Origin: an uncultured Actinomyces sp.
GTDB lineage: Bacteria; Actinomycetota; Actinomycetes; Actinomycetales; Actinomycetaceae
Direction of reading: 5' to 3'
DNA: 13,624 bases
NCBI GenBank assembly: GCA_938028585.1
Contig: CALIZH010000112.1
Coordinates: 1 to 13,624 of the forward strand
The notes beneath the pieces were generated by a model. It was given only the letters and a program-made list of their open reading frames with translations, had not been told where the DNA came from and ran no database searches. Made by a program: the position numbers and the translations under genes. Of the stretch, positions 1-8,064 are shown piece after piece (positions within the stretch are counted from its first letter, which is position 1; each line of letters starts with the position of its first letter).

Positions 1-78
1 TCCTGACCGTGCGAACGTACGGACTCATACCCCCACGTTAGTGCGCACCCCAACCACCCCACAATGAGCCAAATCGAA

Positions 79-2043
79 TCAGTGAAAACGATTCCCCAAC
101 AACTTCGCAATATAGGGGGCTCTAATGAATATCTGAGAGCCGATAGTAGACAAAGACGAGGCTGTAGAGGGATTAATTACCCTAACCACTTCAAACAGTC
201 GAGCAACTGGATGGCTTACCTCTCGTTCGCCGCTAACTATAGCAGAAAGTATAAGTTCCGCCGCATCATTCTCCGACAACATAGGTACATTTCTCAATCT
301 ACGATTAGGGCGCGTCATTGGAGACTTAACAAGAGGCAATTTTACAGATGTGAATCCAATACCAGTACCAGCCAACTCTGTAGACAGGACAGTGAACATC
401 TGGTCAAGAGCGGCTTTCGTAGCGGAATAAGCACCAAATCCTGGTACAGCAAGCTGAGTTGAAACTGAAGAAAGCGTTACGACTCGAGCCCCTTCCTGTT
501 CTACTAGAGTGTCCAGCAATGCGCGAATAATACGTAAGGGCCCAAGAAAGTTAGTCTGAGTCATACGTGCGATACCACGAAGATCTGTCGACATCAATGC
601 GAAAGGACGATCAATCGATAACCCCGCTGAGTTGATGAGTATATCAATAGACCCCATTTGTTTGAGAGAAGCCGCAGCAGTATCGATAGACGAATTGCTG
701 AGAAGATCACAGTGTACAAACTTAACTCGATCTCGTGCAGCGCCAGAAGTGAAGCCCGCAGTAAACTTATCGGGATTTCGACCAAGCACGATAACCTCGC
801 CGCCACGATCGATCACCTTCATCATCATTTTCTTACCAATGCCAGAAGTGGCTCCCGTGATGACTACGCGTTTTCCTAAGAAAAATGTCTCGCATTCTCT
901 CTTAGAGCGCAGAGCACTTTCGGCAACCCATCCATGCCAAATACGAGGAACGTAATCAGCGAAACGACTAGAAAAAACTCCCAGTTTGGCAAGCTTAGTG
1001 GACGTTGCAGTGTTATCAAACTGAGTAGGCGAACAAAACTGATAGAAGAGTTCCAGTGGAACACTAAAATCCTTAAGGATTCTAGAAAAATCAGTGATGA
1101 TCCCCGACAACACACCATCTAATTTTGAGCGATCTGAAGTAACGGACGTAGCATGCGACAACCAGCTTAGGTTGAAGGTACGGCGATGGCCAGCAGCTTC
1201 GAGTACAAGTCGTACGATGTCGTCTGCACGCAGCACTTCATCTTCAAATACATGGAAGACTTCAGTATCCTTAGACACTTCTGCCGTCGAGTTCTTCGAC
1301 AGGACAAAGATCGCCCTAGCCGCATAGTCGACTGGGCACAGAGGTACAGCTCCCCATCCAAAAGTCGGTAACGGAACGGTTGATGGAACTCTTCGTGTGA
1401 AATTATTGAGTAAGGGGAAGAAACTATAGACACCGTCTTCCTTAAAATAGCTGCCGGTGTTTGTGTCGCCAAGAAGAACACCTAAACGATATATCTTCTT
1501 GCTGGGCACTGAACTACTCCTCACAAGCCGTTCCGCCTGATGCTTAGAAGCACCGTAAGAGTTTGGCCAATTATTTACTTCTTCAAAATTTTCTTCAGTC
1601 CAAAATCCATGGTAATCACCGGCGACTGCAATAGAACTAACATGATGAAAACTCTTTGCAGAGCATCTTTCAGCCAGAGCAATCACGTGAGCCGTTCCAT
1701 CGACGTTTACAAGCGTGTCAATCGCAGTTTCTGTGCAACTCAAATCGTAATGTGCTGCGCAATGAAATACTGCTAGTGAAGACGATGCTAGCATTTCTAT
1801 GACTGAACTCTCCAAACCGCAATCGTTCAGAGTGATATCGCCCTGCACTTTAACTATATTGTCCAACGACTGAAGACGAGAGGAAAGCCATTCGTCAAAC
1901 TCGGGAGTTTCGATACTACGTAATAGCACCAGAATTTTCGCATTAGGATCGCTGCGAGAAATCTCTAAAACGAGTTGCTTTCCGAGAAATCCCGTTGCAC
2001 CTGTGACAAAATAGATCGGGTTGTTGTTAGGTTGAATCGACAT
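79..2043 (-). CDS. Two-domain SDR reductase, fatty acyl-CoA/thioester reductase-like
   Basis: The 654-residue product joins two Rossmann reductases. The N-terminal half is an extended SDR of the thioester-reductase/male-sterility type: TGATGFLG at residues 14-21 binds NAD(P) and YGASK at 163-167 is the catalytic pair. The C-terminal part is a classical SDR: TGATSGIG at 396-403, NSAG at 471-474, the catalytic serine near 525 and YSATK at 539-543. Both active sites look complete. This order and size match the bacterial fatty-alcohol-forming acyl-CoA reductases known from Marinobacter (about 660 residues). A plausible reaction is therefore reduction of an acyl thioester to aldehyde and then alcohol. 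The substrate is inferred, and a polyketide- or peptide-type thioester is also possible. The start is taken at the ATG at 2043, which has an AAAGAAAG purine stretch upstream; a GTG at 2100 would add 19 residues but has no ribosome site. It is the last gene of the minus-strand block and ends 78 bases from the window edge. Confidence 0.85.
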   Translation of the reverse strand: MSIQPNNNPIYFVTGATGFLGKQLVLEISRSDPNAKILVLLRSIETPEFDEWLSSRLQSLDNIVKVQGDITLNDCGLESSVIEMLASSSLAVFHCAAHYDLSCTETAIDTLVNVDGTAHVIALAERCSAKSFHHVSSIAVAGDYHGFWTEENFEEVNNWPNSYGASKHQAERLVRSSSVPSKKIYRLGVLLGDTNTGSYFKEDGVYSFFPLLNNFTRRVPSTVPLPTFGWGAVPLCPVDYAARAIFVLSKNSTAEVSKDTEVFHVFEDEVLRADDIVRLVLEAAGHRRTFNLSWLSHATSVTSDRSKLDGVLSGIITDFSRILKDFSVPLELFYQFCSPTQFDNTATSTKLAKLGVFSSRFADYVPRIWHGWVAESALRSKRECETFFLGKRVVITGATSGIGKKMMMKVIDRGGEVIVLGRNPDKFTAGFTSGAARDRVKFVHCDLLSNSSIDTAAASLKQMGSIDILINSAGLSIDRPFALMSTDLRGIARMTQTNFLGPLRIIRALLDTLVEQEGARVVTLSSVSTQLAVPGFGAYSATKAALDQMFTVLSTELAGTGIGFTSVKLPLVKSPMTRPNRRLRNVPMLSENDAAELILSAIVSGEREVSHPVARLFEVVRVINPSTASSLSTIGSQIFIRAPYIAKLLGNRFH

Positions 2044-2133
2044 TAATAAATGACTTTCTTTTAATGGTGAACGAAAATTTCCTGCGTAGGGCGCGATCAC
2101 ATAGGCCGGATACAGACGATGTGCTAAGTCAAA

Positions 2134-3108
2134 CTACATCAAACTTGAAAAACGCAATCCTGCGAGTACCGTAGACAACGGCCAGGGTTTCTGAATTGCA
2201 AGGTACACTCTTCTCTTATAAGTCGGCCTAAACTCTGCCTTATGTTCGACGATACCACCAAAGTTGTAGATACGTCCACCGAATCGTTGGGCAAAACTAA
2301 GTGTGAGTGAAAGGTATCTGTTTTGCTCCAAGCCCTCCGAACGATCTAAAAAGTCTGGGCAAAGCCCTAACGACAGCATTGATATACCTTCACTTCGAAG
2401 AACATCCATGACGTGACAGTGGATGGCATAATCCGCGTTTTTAGGTGATTGATCAGTGCTTCGATTGATATTGGAATGGTATCCTATGATAGAACCTTCC
2501 CGCCAAATCTCATCAAACGAAACCAAATGCACTAATAGTCCATCAGGCGACCAGAGCCCGAACAACCTTTGAAATCTACCTCGCTTCATTAGTGGACGGG
2601 TAACCAGCCTATTCTCAGGTCTACGGCTACTGCGGAACCGAAGCCAGTTTTGTGAAACCTGGCTAATCTCGTTCCAGTTCTCATCTGTCGATAGTTCGTC
2701 GACCTTGTATCCTAATTTCTCTACTCGTCTGACAGCATTTCTAATGTTCTGCTTCTTGGGGCCATCGAGAGTGTATTCATCTAGTCGTATAATACCCTCC
2801 CATCCGAAGTCATTAATGGTAAAGTTTTCTTTCTGCAGAATACTCGCCGTCTGTTGGCCTATATTCAAGAATGCGGTATCAGAAACCTGTATCGTGAACT
2901 TTCGGATTAGTTCTTCCCACGAGGATGGCGGAGCTAACGGATCTCCAAGAGCAATCCAAGTTGCGTGTGGGAATGATCCACTTTCCGCATAAGCTATTAC
3001 GCCAGAAGAATCCCCAAAGTACTTGATACCTGGCTGCTGGACAGAACCAGCGAGTGAAAAGCAACCGTACTTATGCACGAGAGAATCTAAGGACGACTCA
3101 TTAATCAT
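2134..3108 (-). CDS. MprF/LPG-synthase-type aminoacyl-transferase domain protein (soluble)
   Basis: The 324-residue product resembles the C-terminal catalytic domain of lysylphosphatidylglycerol synthases (MprF/LPG synthase C-terminal, DUF2156), a GNAT-like fold that moves an amino acid from aminoacyl-tRNA to a lipid or other acceptor. Visible marks are the GDP turn at residues 55-57, the basic helix running from GPKKQNIRN (116-124) to about 133, a YHSN segment in the second half, and a C-terminal FRPTYKRRVYLAI stretch typical of the family's end. There is no membrane segment, so the flippase half of true MprF is absent. It therefore acts as a stand-alone cytosolic or membrane-peripheral enzyme. 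The ATG at 3108 is preceded by AGGA at good spacing. It follows the SMR gene after 28 bases and precedes the reductase after 90, so it is probably co-transcribed. The amino acid and acceptor cannot be predicted. Confidence 0.75.
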   Translation of the reverse strand: MINESSLDSLVHKYGCFSLAGSVQQPGIKYFGDSSGVIAYAESGSFPHATWIALGDPLAPPSSWEELIRKFTIQVSDTAFLNIGQQTASILQKENFTINDFGWEGIIRLDEYTLDGPKKQNIRNAVRRVEKLGYKVDELSTDENWNEISQVSQNWLRFRSSRRPENRLVTRPLMKRGRFQRLFGLWSPDGLLVHLVSFDEIWREGSIIGYHSNINRSTDQSPKNADYAIHCHVMDVLRSEGISMLSLGLCPDFLDRSEGLEQNRYLSLTLSFAQRFGGRIYNFGGIVEHKAEFRPTYKRRVYLAIQKPWPLSTVLAGLRFSSLM

Positions 3109-3136
3109 CTTGATATTCCTGTTGATAGTGCGACCA

Positions 3137-3460
3137 TTAGTGCGCGCTGGATATTTCCACCATAAACACGCCGACTGTAATCAGTAGGATGCCTAGAACC
3201 GCCATGCGATTCAACGTTTCTCGAAAAAGCAATCGTGACGCTACTGCAGTTATAGCGACGCCTCCCGCGGACCAAATTCCGTAGGCAACACCCAAGGGGA
3301 GCCCTGCTTTCAGTGTATAGGTAAGCATGACGAATGCGGCTAAGTATCCCAGGATGACCGGAAGGTACCATTTGTAACCCTTACCGTCGGATGCGAGTTT
3401 CAAGGATAAAGTCGCAGTGACTTCGGAAGCAATTGCGCCTAAAAGGTAGAGCAAACTCAT
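3137..3460 (-). CDS. SMR-family small multidrug/metabolite transporter, subunit 2
   Basis: This 107-residue protein has four membrane helices, the standard SMR (EmrE/DMT) length. The membrane-embedded proton- and substrate-coupling glutamate is Glu13 in ASEVTATLSLK, equivalent to Glu14 of EmrE. The GLPLGVAYGIWSAGG stretch in helix 3 is the family packing and loop motif. The start ATG at 3460 overlaps the stop of the preceding SMR gene as ATGA, and AAGGGA lies 9 bases upstream, so the two are translationally coupled. Adjacent, overlapping SMR genes usually encode a heterodimer, one subunit in each orientation, as in EbrAB and YkkCD. The likely role is proton-driven export of a small cationic or amphipathic compound. 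In this setting that may be the product of the neighbouring enzymes (inference). Confidence 0.9.
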   Translation of the reverse strand: MSLLYLLGAIASEVTATLSLKLASDGKGYKWYLPVILGYLAAFVMLTYTLKAGLPLGVAYGIWSAGGVAITAVASRLLFRETLNRMAVLGILLITVGVFMVEISSAH

Positions 3461-3843
3461 TCTGTATTGTCCCTTCCTCCCGATGCACTATGTGACTGTG
3501 ATCCTAGTTCCACCAGCAGTACACCCAAAACGATAAACGCAATACCTACTACTGCCGTAATGTTCATAGGTTCACCAAACAGAACAACCGACAGTACGGA
3601 TGTCGATGCCACTCCGAGCGCGCCCCATATTCCATAGGCGACACCAAGAGCCATCCCCAATCTCAACACTAGCGAGAGAAATACGAATGAAAAAGCATAG
3701 CCAATCAGAACAACAATATAGTACTCATGCACCTCTAGAGCTTTTTTAAGTGCCAAAGTTGCGGACACTTCTGATACGACAGCGCAGAGCAAAGCTCCCC
3801 AAGCTCTGGAAGTTCTCGAAAATTCGATATTAGAAAAGCCCAC
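3457..3843 (-). CDS. SMR-family small multidrug/metabolite transporter, subunit 1
   Basis: This is the second SMR subunit, 128 residues with four hydrophobic helices. The conserved glutamate is Glu25 in VVSEVSATLALK and the helix-3 motif is LGMALGVAYGIWGALG. It has an N-terminal extension of about 12 residues and a polar tail (SQSHSASGGRDNTE) that its partner lacks. A GTG at 3858 is also open, but GGAGG at 3851-3855 lies 7 bases upstream of the GTG at 3843 and inside the longer reading, so 3843 is the preferred start. The gene overlaps the end of metK by 14 bases and its partner by 4, giving a tight metK-SMR-SMR translational unit. It probably works only as a heterodimer with the downstream subunit. 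Confidence 0.88.
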   Translation of the reverse strand: MGFSNIEFSRTSRAWGALLCAVVSEVSATLALKKALEVHEYYIVVLIGYAFSFVFLSLVLRLGMALGVAYGIWGALGVASTSVLSVVLFGEPMNITAVVGIAFIVLGVLLVELGSQSHSASGGRDNTE

Positions 3844-5035
3844 GTAGTACCTCCGCACGGTTTATTTCTTCCCAAGAAAAACCATTTCTTCCAAAATGAC
3901 CATAAGAACTAGTTTGACGAAATACCGGTTTCAAAAGATCTAGTTCCTGGATTATTGCTGCCGGCCTCAAATCGAAAACGTGATTAATTGCGTCAATGAT
4001 CTGATGAATCGGTACAGTTTCCGTACCGAATGTTTCAGCGTACAATCCAACTGGTTTGGCCGCACCGATAGCGTAGGCGATTTGAAGCTCGCATCGTTTT
4101 GCTAATCCGGCGGCAACAATATTCTTCGCAATCCACCGCATGGCGTAGGCTGCTGAGCGATCCACCTTAGAAGGATCTTTACCAGAGAATGCACCGCCTC
4201 CATGGCGTGCTGCACCTCCATATGTATCAATGATAATCTTGCGTCCAGTTAGACCTGCGTCGGCAGCAGGCCCCCCTAGCACAAAGCGGCCAGAAGGATT
4301 GATTAGAATCTCGGCGTCATCATCAACAAGCTGAAGTCCGTTCTCCTTTTCGTGCTCTAAAACGGGATGAATGACTTCTTCGACTAATGCGTTCCTGATC
4401 CAGGACTGAGTCCGATCTGGGTCGTGTTGTGTCGAAATGACTATGCTCTGCAACTCAACAGGCGTATACCCATCGTATCCGACAGTCACCTGTGTTTTTC
4501 CATCTGGTCTGAGGCCCTGAATTATTCCCTGTTTTCTGACATCTGCAAGACGCTCGGCTAGACGATTAGCAAGATGTATAGTTAGAGGCATAAGAACAGG
4601 AGTTTCGTCGCACGCGTAGCCAAACATTATGCCTTGATCGCCCGCACCTTGAATGTCAAAAGCATCAACAGTGTCTGTTGTGTTGCGTGCTTCAAGTGCA
4701 GTGTTTACTCCAGCTGATATGTCTGGTGATTGACGACCAATTGACACAGATACTCCACATGAGTTGCCATCGAAGCAGACTTCGGAAGATGTATATCCGA
4801 CGTTGACAATCTCCTGACGCACTATATCTGGAATTTCTACATATGCTTCAGTAGTCACCTCACCAGCTACATGAACAAGCCCTTTTGTTATCATCGTCTC
4901 AATAGCAACATGAGCATGTTTGTCTTGTTCGAGGATAGCATCTAAAATTGCATCTGAGATACGGTCACAAACCTTATCTGGATTTCCTTCTGTGACCGAT
5001 TCGGAGGTGAAGGAACGAAGGGACCTACTACGCAT
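3830..5035 (-). CDS. metK: S-adenosylmethionine synthetase (methionine adenosyltransferase)
   Basis: This cytosolic enzyme makes SAM from methionine and ATP. The 401-residue product is full length and carries the signatures GAGDQGIMFGY (130-140) and GGGAFSGKD (279-287). The other catalytic lysines and arginine appear present (RPDGKTQ near 180, GLTGRK near 265, SGKD). The first motif reads TEGNPDK: Asn18 replaces the histidine of the near-universal EGHPDK, which contacts the triphosphate in known structures. The aspartate two residues on is kept. The start is set at the ATG at 5035, which has AAGGAAG 5 bases upstream; the ATG at 5059 has no ribosome site. The gene overlaps the following SMR gene. 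Its moderate GC and its place beside a methyltransferase suggest an extra copy serving the cluster rather than the housekeeping metK (inference). Confidence 0.95.
   Translation of the reverse strand: MRSRSLRSFTSESVTEGNPDKVCDRISDAILDAILEQDKHAHVAIETMITKGLVHVAGEVTTEAYVEIPDIVRQEIVNVGYTSSEVCFDGNSCGVSVSIGRQSPDISAGVNTALEARNTTDTVDAFDIQGAGDQGIMFGYACDETPVLMPLTIHLANRLAERLADVRKQGIIQGLRPDGKTQVTVGYDGYTPVELQSIVISTQHDPDRTQSWIRNALVEEVIHPVLEHEKENGLQLVDDDAEILINPSGRFVLGGPAADAGLTGRKIIIDTYGGAARHGGGAFSGKDPSKVDRSAAYAMRWIAKNIVAAGLAKRCELQIAYAIGAAKPVGLYAETFGTETVPIHQIIDAINHVFDLRPAAIIQELDLLKPVFRQTSSYGHFGRNGFSWEEINRAEVLRGLF
3851..3855 (-). promoter_or_regulatory. Ribosome binding site of SMR subunit 1
   Basis: GGAGG on the minus strand, 7 bases before the GTG at 3843 and lying inside the last codons of metK. 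It decides the start: the alternative GTG at 3858 lies upstream of this site and has no Shine-Dalgarno of its own. Confidence 0.75.
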
Positions 5036-5080
5036 AACAACTTCCTTGGATTGATACATTAGATACGAACAAGATACTAG

Positions 5081-5488
5081 TTAGCTAACCTGTGTGGGCC
5101 TCACTTTTTCATAAACCATATTAGCAAACACGAGTAATGGTACGATCATAAGAATCGAGTTAGCTCCCCACCAGAATATCTCAAAGTCTCCGTAGTAGGC
5201 CCAGAATGATATCGCCATAAACCCTGCACAGAACGTTAAAGTCAATCCGAACATAAGCACAAGCTCACCTGCTGCAATTTTTCGATTCATCAAGAACACG
5301 CCTAGAAACACGACCAATGCAGCGGCTACATCGAGCGGAAAGAAAGACCAATTCCATGCCTGCACTATCTCATTGCTGTAGTCTCTAAAGCGTAGGTCTT
5401 TGGGAAACAAGTCTGTAATTACCATGAACCAGTACAATAAGAGTCCTGCGTCAACTAGGACAAGCAGTGGTTTGAAAAATGCGCGCAT
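5081..5488 (-). CDS. Four-helix membrane protein, YvaD/DUF5360-like
   Basis: The 135-residue product has four hydrophobic helices at about residues 8-26, 48-66, 74-96 and 103-123. WNWSFFPLD lies just before helix 2 and an aromatic loop, FEIFWWG, before helix 4. Length and the WSFFPLD-type motif recall Bacillus YvaD (DUF5360), which from memory also lies beside an SMR gene; the match is recalled, not searched. Its function is unknown. It may assist the SMR pair or a membrane step of the pathway. The ATG at 5488 has GGAAGGA about 10 bases upstream. The TTG at 5497 lies too close to that site and is rejected. It sits 45 bases upstream of metK and 122 bases downstream of the acyltransferase, in the same direction. 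Confidence 0.75.
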   Translation of the reverse strand: MRAFFKPLLVLVDAGLLLYWFMVITDLFPKDLRFRDYSNEIVQAWNWSFFPLDVAAALVVFLGVFLMNRKIAAGELVLMFGLTLTFCAGFMAISFWAYYGDFEIFWWGANSILMIVPLLVFANMVYEKVRPTQVS

Positions 5489-5610
5489 GTGGATCAATTC
5501 CTTCCGTTAGAGTTGCTGTCTTCAACATTACATTATCACAGTTGCTCATATGCTGCAATTGCGAATCTATTGTTTGTTCTGCTGTTTGGCATGGCAATCG
5601 AACTTCATCG

Positions 5611-6804
5611 CTAGTGAGACAAGTATGGCTTTTCAAATAGCTTGTAGAATCCGTATGAGAATACTAGCGAGGCGATCCCTCCTATCGGGATGAGCAGTAT
5701 GAACATCACCTTATCAGCTAGTCTCTCCCCTCCAAGGCTCGTCCATACGATGGCTATAATGGGTGCGTGCACTAAGTACAGACTGTAGGAGAATTTTCCG
5801 CTTTGGTGTAGCCAAGTTGAAACTAATGTGATGAAACGCTGCCTTCCACTCGAGATGCGCCTTGGCGTGGTAGAAGGTAGTGCAAGCAGCCAGGCACAGC
5901 AAGAAATTGCGACCGTAGCATCGGGAACAAAAAGGTACTTGTCTGTCGCTTCTACGCCACCTATCGTCGGAGTGATAAATGCACTCGTTAATAGAATTAA
6001 TGAAATGATGCGAGTCACTTTAGCGTATTCTGGGGATACTTCAAATTTCCGTTTTACGGAGAGCCGGGCAATTCTGGCACCCAGATAGAAATATAGGATG
6101 AATCCTAGATAACTTGCGATGTCTTTTCCTCCGAGAGCTGCCACCAGAGTCATTAGAATTATCGTTGCCGATGTAGTGTATACTGTCGAACGAAGTGCGC
6201 CAGCTCGTTCTATCATGAAGAGCATAAAGGGAAGTATTAGGTATAAATGGAATTCTGTCGCTACCGACCAATGGGCATAGTTTATACGGGTTTGGTCAGT
6301 AAAGTCTTGCAACAGAAGAATATGGCTGATCATGTCCTTTAAAGTGACTGGAATGCTTATATCCCATTGACTATTGGTTTTTTTGTTGATGACAAGCGTT
6401 GCGACGATGGCCGATAGGATCGTTGCGGCATAGTAGGGAGGAAGTATTCGCCTACACCTCCGGTATGCGAAGTTGCAGATATCGAAATCTACGCCCCGCG
6501 AGTATGCTGCAACGCCTAGAGAGTATCCGCTAAGTACAATGAATGCTACTACGGCAAAATGACCGTTATAAAATATGCCGGTCAAGTAGCGTATACTTCC
6601 GCTGGGTAGCCGCCTGTAGCCCCAAGGGGGCGCGGCTGCAGGCCATACTTGGTACCAAATGTGACTTAAGAGCACGTACAGCGCACATAGCCCTCGTAGC
6701 TCTGTGGTCTTAACCCATATTCTGTCTGGAACCCGGACTTTGTTGCCTGGTTCGGTAGCGGATAGACGTAATGAGAGTTTTTTATTTGACTGAAATAAAC
6801 TCAT
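5611..6804 (-). CDS. Acyltransferase family 3 (AT3) integral membrane protein
   Basis: This 397-residue polytopic protein belongs to the acyltransferase-3 family (OafA/NodX type), which moves acetyl or other acyl groups from the cytosol to carbohydrates, lipids or antibiotic-like molecules. Family marks are RGLCALYVLLSH at residues 37-48 with the key histidine at 48, VAFIVLSGYSLG at 86-97, RRCRRILPPYY at 115-125, a WSVATEFHLYL helix start, and SGKFSYSLYLVH near the C-terminus. About ten hydrophobic segments are visible. The ATG at 6804 overlaps the methyltransferase stop as ATGA and there is no strong ribosome site of its own, so translation is probably coupled. The acceptor is unknown. Within this block it may finish a lipid or small molecule by O-acylation. 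Confidence 0.88.
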   Translation of the reverse strand: MSLFQSNKKLSLRLSATEPGNKVRVPDRIWVKTTELRGLCALYVLLSHIWYQVWPAAAPPWGYRRLPSGSIRYLTGIFYNGHFAVVAFIVLSGYSLGVAAYSRGVDFDICNFAYRRCRRILPPYYAATILSAIVATLVINKKTNSQWDISIPVTLKDMISHILLLQDFTDQTRINYAHWSVATEFHLYLILPFMLFMIERAGALRSTVYTTSATIILMTLVAALGGKDIASYLGFILYFYLGARIARLSVKRKFEVSPEYAKVTRIISLILLTSAFITPTIGGVEATDKYLFVPDATVAISCCAWLLALPSTTPRRISSGRQRFITLVSTWLHQSGKFSYSLYLVHAPIIAIVWTSLGGERLADKVMFILLIPIGGIASLVFSYGFYKLFEKPYLSH

Positions 6805-7709
6805 TGGTGGTTAATGCCTGTCGCTATAGAGTAACGATGAATTATGGGAAGATTCTCGGCTCCAATGTCATTGATTTCATCGGCAACACAATCTATGAAG
6901 TATTTCTTTTTATTTGTGGATATGGCGTCAACGTATCCAGCAGCTATTCCAGATTCCATAATGTACTTCATTATCGAATCAGTATCATACAATCGAACTG
7001 ATTCTTCTCCGTCGTACGTGGATAGTGTTTCGACAGAACGCGGGAAGTACGACTTAGAAATCGCATTACTGTTCTTCGGTAGTTCAATCGGGATCGCTTT
7101 TTCAAGCATTGATGGATGCTTTTTAACTACTGTTAGCAGAACTTTTTCGAGTTCTCTAAGCGTTCCCACTCGGTTTTCAATGATTCCTACGTATCCGTTC
7201 GGGCGCAGGATACGTGATAACTCATCTTTCATGATCGAGGCCGGAATGTAGCAGACGCCCCATGCGCAGAATACTGCGTCAAAAGAATTAGCTGGCTGCC
7301 GTTTCAAATACTCGATTGCATCGCTTACGACGTAGTCTGTTTTTCCATGAGTTTCTTGACGTTGGCTCGTTTTCAACTTGTTGCGGTCTAACATTTTTTT
7401 TGAGCGATCCACGAGTACGTAGCGTTCACATTTTTTGATCGCTTCGATGTCCCATAGTAGTCTCGTTGATTCGCCAGTACCGGCAGCTAGTTCGAGGCAT
7501 TGTTTTAATGAGTCATTTTTTTGAAGATTGTTGCTTGCTGTCTGCGAAAATACTCGCAGACCACTAAGTAGGCATTTGCTGTAATGGTCGTCGTAAGTTT
7601 GTGCTACACCGTCATAGTCTTTGCTGATGTCTGCGTAGTTGTGGTGAATCTTTTGTTTGATATACCGGGCAGCCACTATGACGCCTTTGAGTGCATCTGG
7701 ATAGTTCAT
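6801..7709 (-). CDS. Class I SAM-dependent methyltransferase
   Basis: The 302-residue product has the class I methyltransferase fold. Motif I is LELAAGTGES (72-81) and the acidic residue at the end of strand 2 is Asp101 in YVLVDRS. There is an acidic SD at 129-130 near the adenine site, motif IV DAVFCAWGV (144-152) and LRPNGYVGIIE (168-178). About 50 N-terminal residues precede the core, with a YDGVAQTYDDHY segment that commonly caps the SAM site in small-molecule methyltransferases. The C-terminal third carries no motif I recognise and probably forms the substrate pocket. The ATG at 7709 follows AAGGA about 9 bases upstream. It is the first gene of the minus-strand block. Its methyl donor would be the product of metK, four genes downstream. 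Substrate unknown. Confidence 0.85.
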   Translation of the reverse strand: MNYPDALKGVIVAARYIKQKIHHNYADISKDYDGVAQTYDDHYSKCLLSGLRVFSQTASNNLQKNDSLKQCLELAAGTGESTRLLWDIEAIKKCERYVLVDRSKKMLDRNKLKTSQRQETHGKTDYVVSDAIEYLKRQPANSFDAVFCAWGVCYIPASIMKDELSRILRPNGYVGIIENRVGTLRELEKVLLTVVKKHPSMLEKAIPIELPKNSNAISKSYFPRSVETLSTYDGEESVRLYDTDSIMKYIMESGIAAGYVDAISTNKKKYFIDCVADEINDIGAENLPIIHRYSIATGINHQ

Positions 7710-7980
7710 CGCGTGATTTCCTTGGTGTGTATCATCCTGAGGCAGGGCGATCTATGGATTCTTGTTCGGGAATGTGGTAGGGCTCTCAGTGCTGCTATAA
7801 GAACGCTTTGTTTGGGTGCACTCAACTTTCTGCAGGTGTCTGCAGTGTCTATTCGATACAAGAGGGTGTGGGATCGCCGCTGTCTCTGCTCTGCACAGTG
7901 GTACTTATGTGTGGCAGGCTAGGATTTTGTGCGCTCTTAGTTGGAGTTCTGAGCTTGGCTTAATTTCGCATCGTTGAACT

Positions 7981-8049
7981 CCGGGGCATGTCTGGAAAAT
8001 GCGAATTGCCCGGCGTCGAATGTAGTTCGATGATTACCGGAATGTCTGG
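7981..8049. repeat. Imperfect direct repeat CCGG-n-ATGTCTGG (two copies)
   Basis: CCGG followed by ATGTCTGG occurs at 7981-7995 with a 3-base gap and at 8037-8049 with a 1-base gap. The two copies bracket the 5-base-arm dyad at 8016-8030. They lie in the gene-free junction and could be recombination or attachment remnants, or a regulator site. They are short enough that chance cannot be excluded. Confidence 0.35.
8016..8030. repeat. Inverted repeat TCGAA-N5-TTCGA
   Basis: A perfect 5-base dyad around TGTAG, of operator-like size, about 310 bases upstream of the first gene of the minus-strand block and just beyond the end of luxS. It is not followed by a T-run, so it is not a clear terminator. 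Confidence 0.35.
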
Positions 8050-8064
8050 GGATTTATTGCCAGA

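Larger units (their letters stand above)
7710..8064. other. Gene-free junction between the moderate-GC block and luxS
   Basis: These 355 bases hold no convincing gene. The region should contain the promoter of the minus-strand block. A weak candidate on that strand is TTGAGT followed after 17-19 bases by TCTTATAG, in the area 7785-7825. The right end carries short direct and inverted repeats, listed separately. Composition shifts sharply to high GC just right of this stretch, so it may hold the scar of an insertion or recombination. Confidence 0.5.

Noticed and set aside
1..78. CCGTGCGAACGTACGG and GTGCGCAC palindromic bits at the left edge as a terminator for the minus-strand block
   Set aside because: The arms are short and there is no T-run on the minus strand. 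The window ends too close to judge.
64..462. Plus-strand frame opposite the 3' end of the reductase gene
   Set aside because: It is antisense to a conserved classical SDR domain and shows no motif or ribosome site.
5036..5080. SAM riboswitch in front of metK
   Set aside because: The gap to the upstream gene is only 45 bases and shows no S-box or other SAM-riboswitch pattern. metK is probably read from the upstream genes.
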